Positions 62,591-64,000 of a DNA stretch of 64,000 nucleotides are shown here, piece by piece. A program made the translations under genes and the position numbers. Each line of letters begins with the position of its first letter. Within the stretch, counting starts at the first letter, position 1. This DNA comes from Clostridium sp. TW13 (GTDB lineage Bacteria; Bacillota; Clostridia; Clostridiales; Clostridiaceae), in assembly GCF_024345225.1 (NCBI RefSeq), contig NZ_BROD01000001.1:1-64000 (forward strand), read 5' to 3'. The notes below the pieces were generated by a model. It worked only from the letters and a program-made list of their open reading frames with translations. It was not told the origin of the DNA and searched no databases.

Positions 62591-63766
62591 GTGAAGAAGA
62601 AAAGAAAAAAAAGTGTCAAAGAGAGAAGAGAAAGAGATAAAAAGGCATACGGAGTATTAATAAGTATAGTTTGCGTTATATTTATTGGCACATTATCAAT
62701 AATTAATTTAGTGAAAACTGATAACAAAATATCAGAGCAAGAAAATAGAAGTTTGCAACAAAAGCCTGAATTTTCATTGACTAAATTGTTAAATGGGGAA
62801 TTTTCAAGTGAGTACAGTAGCTATATAGCAGATCAATTTCCAGGTAGAAGTTTCTTTGTAAATCTTAAGACTAAACTAGAATTATCAACAGGGAAAAATG
62901 AAAGTAATGGTGTTTTTATTGGAAAAGATGATTATTTAATTGAGGATTTTCAAAAGGGTTCAGCTCAAGAATTAAAATCAAAACTTGATGCAATAAATCA
63001 GTTTGCTAGCCAAAATAAATCATTAAAAACCTCAGTTATGTTGGTGCCAACAGCTACAAAGATATGGCAGGATAAGTTACCTCAAAATGCTCCAGTAGAT
63101 GATGAACTTGAGTATTTAAATCAAGTTAAAGAAAAGCTGAACAAAGATATACAATTTGTTAATGTCTATGATGCTTTAAATAAAAATAAGGATAGATATA
63201 TATATTATAAGACAGACCATCACTGGACAACAGAGGGTGCCTATATTGCATATGTAGAAATGTGTAGACAACTTAAATTGACTCCTAAATCCATAAATGA
63301 TTATAAAATTGAAAGAGTATCTAACAGTTTTTACGGAAGTTTATATACTAAAGTAGGAGTGGGTAAAGGAACACCAGATAGTATTAATGTATATTTACCT
63401 AAACAAGATGGAGAAGTGGTTGTTAATTATGTTGATGAGAGAAAGAAGGTTGCCAGTCTTTATAGTAATGCTAGCTTAGATATAAAAGATCAATATCAAG
63501 TTTTTACAGGTGGTAATCATTCTCTTATATCAGTAAAATCAATGGCTGATCCAACTAAGAAATTACTTTTAATAAAAGATTCATACGCTAATAGTTTGCT
63601 ACCATTTTTAACTGCTAATTATGGAGAGATATATGTAGTGGATTTAAGATACTACATGGACAATGTTAAGGAGTTAATAAAGACTAATGGTATAACTGAT
63701 GTGTTATTTTTATATAATGTGAATACTTTTAATGAAGATGATTCTATATTAAACTTGGCTGATTAA
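62591..63766 (+). CDS. DHHW-family (AlgX/AlgJ-like) polysaccharide acetylation protein
   Basis: A 391-residue protein. I use the GTG at 62591, preceded by GAGGTGG; a GTG three codons earlier is possible. A very basic start (KKKRKKSVKERRERDKK) precedes a membrane anchor (about 22-42), then an external SGNH-like domain: FIGKDDYLIEDF, the namesake Asp209-His210-His211-Trp212 in KTDHHWTTEGAY, and LLLIKDSYANSLLPFL with the Ser nucleophile. Proteins of this family receive acetyl groups from the MBOAT partner and transfer them to exported glycan. Last gene of the cluster. Confidence 0.9.
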   Translation: MKKKRKKSVKERRERDKKAYGVLISIVCVIFIGTLSIINLVKTDNKISEQENRSLQQKPEFSLTKLLNGEFSSEYSSYIADQFPGRSFFVNLKTKLELSTGKNESNGVFIGKDDYLIEDFQKGSAQELKSKLDAINQFASQNKSLKTSVMLVPTATKIWQDKLPQNAPVDDELEYLNQVKEKLNKDIQFVNVYDALNKNKDRYIYYKTDHHWTTEGAYIAYVEMCRQLKLTPKSINDYKIERVSNSFYGSLYTKVGVGKGTPDSINVYLPKQDGEVVVNYVDERKKVASLYSNASLDIKDQYQVFTGGNHSLISVKSMADPTKKLLLIKDSYANSLLPFLTANYGEIYVVDLRYYMDNVKELIKTNGITDVLFLYNVNTFNEDDSILNLAD

Positions 63767-63771
63767 TAGGG

Positions 63772-63822
63772 TATATAAAAGAAATAAGAGGAGCTTAATG
63801 CTCCTCTTATTTCTTTTATAAA
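63772..63822. terminator. bidirectional terminator at the end of the acetylation cluster
   Basis: TAAAAGAAATAAGAGGAGC pairs with GCTCCTCTTATTTCTTTTA around TTAAT, a stem of about 19 bases. Confidence 0.88.
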
Positions 63823-64000
63823 TCCTTTTGACATATTAATTTAAGTTTTTCAGCCCTACTTAATTGTTTAATGCCATATTCTCTTTTTAATGCAGAAGAC
63901 TTGTCCTCAAATTCTTCATAATAAGCTAACTCAACTGGAAGTCTACAACGAGTATACTTAGCACCTTTGCCTGAATTATGAGTTTTTAGCCGTTTAGTTA
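63816..64000 (-). CDS. GIY-YIG nuclease superfamily protein (partial, C-terminal part)
   Basis: On the minus strand the frame is open from the window edge to TAA at 63818-63816. The visible 61 residues include [39 protein letters not shown] and [13 protein letters not shown], the C-terminal half of small YhbQ/UPF0213-type GIY-YIG proteins. The catalytic Arg and GIY-YIG strands are outside the window or at its edge. The cellular role of these small proteins is poorly known. It faces the acetylation cluster across a shared terminator. Confidence 0.88.
   Translation of the reverse strand, partial: TKRLKTHNSGKGAKYTRCRLPVELAYYEEFEDKSSALKREYGIKQLSRAEKLKLICQKDL

Overview
The window looks like chromosome from an anaerobic, low-G+C, spore-former-type Firmicute, most probably Clostridium sensu stricto. 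The DNA is strongly A+T-rich, with AGGAGG-type ribosome binding sites, TTG/GTG starts, a SAM-I riboswitch, a tRNA-Thr T-box, and anaerobe genes (hydE, the YjjI/YjjW glycyl-radical pair, a ferredoxin-nitroreductase fusion). The species cannot be named from the sequence alone.

Layout. 1-3.4 kb: copper homeostasis (CsoR operator, csoR, copA, copZ). 3.4-8.1 kb: acetyltransferases, a ferredoxin-nitroreductase, a TIM-barrel isomerase. 8.6-12.8 kb: a chemoreceptor and a GT39-type membrane glycosyltransferase with Asn/Gln-rich inserts. 13-19 kb: formyl-THF cyclo-ligase, the SAM-riboswitch operon metY-hom, and T-box-controlled thrS. 19.5-21.5 kb: seven tRNA genes with clear promoters. 21.5-28 kb: ispF, a class D-like sortase followed by an apparent SigI-RsgI fusion and rluF, then two polysaccharide deacetylase paralogues, one of which has lost its metal-binding motif. 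28-34 kb: a DUF3298-type exported protein preceded by DnaA-box-like sites, yjjI-yjjW, hydE, manA. 34.7-38.9 kb: six tandem paralogous membrane-protein genes with a mosaic pattern, followed to 42 kb by gene debris, palindromes and small orphan genes.

42.9-59.4 kb is the most striking part. A mannose-1-phosphate guanylyltransferase gene (manC) is cut after codon 87. The missing remainder resumes in frame 15,477 bp downstream, and both junctions carry GACTGCT. The inserted segment encodes a serine recombinase near its right end. It also carries a LytTR regulator, a three-gene set that looks like a binary alpha-helical pore-forming toxin plus a candidate Cys/His enzyme, a BFD-type [2Fe-2S] protein, an AraC regulator with a heterodimeric ABC exporter, an aldo/keto reductase, an APH-family kinase and a TPR-GGDEF protein. 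Precise excision would rebuild a 355-residue ManC. Downstream, 59.7-63.8 kb holds a polysaccharide O-acetylation cluster (SGNH hydrolase, DUF4358, MBOAT, DHHW), so manA, manC and this cluster plausibly serve one mannose-containing, acetylated cell-surface glycan.

A family of about ten short inverted-repeat elements (ends TAAGGCATCTGAAAATA / TTTTTTGAAGATGCCTA) is scattered through the window, often touching stop codons and flanking the SAM riboswitch. It behaves like a MITE family. All functional statements come from reading motifs by eye; no database search was possible.
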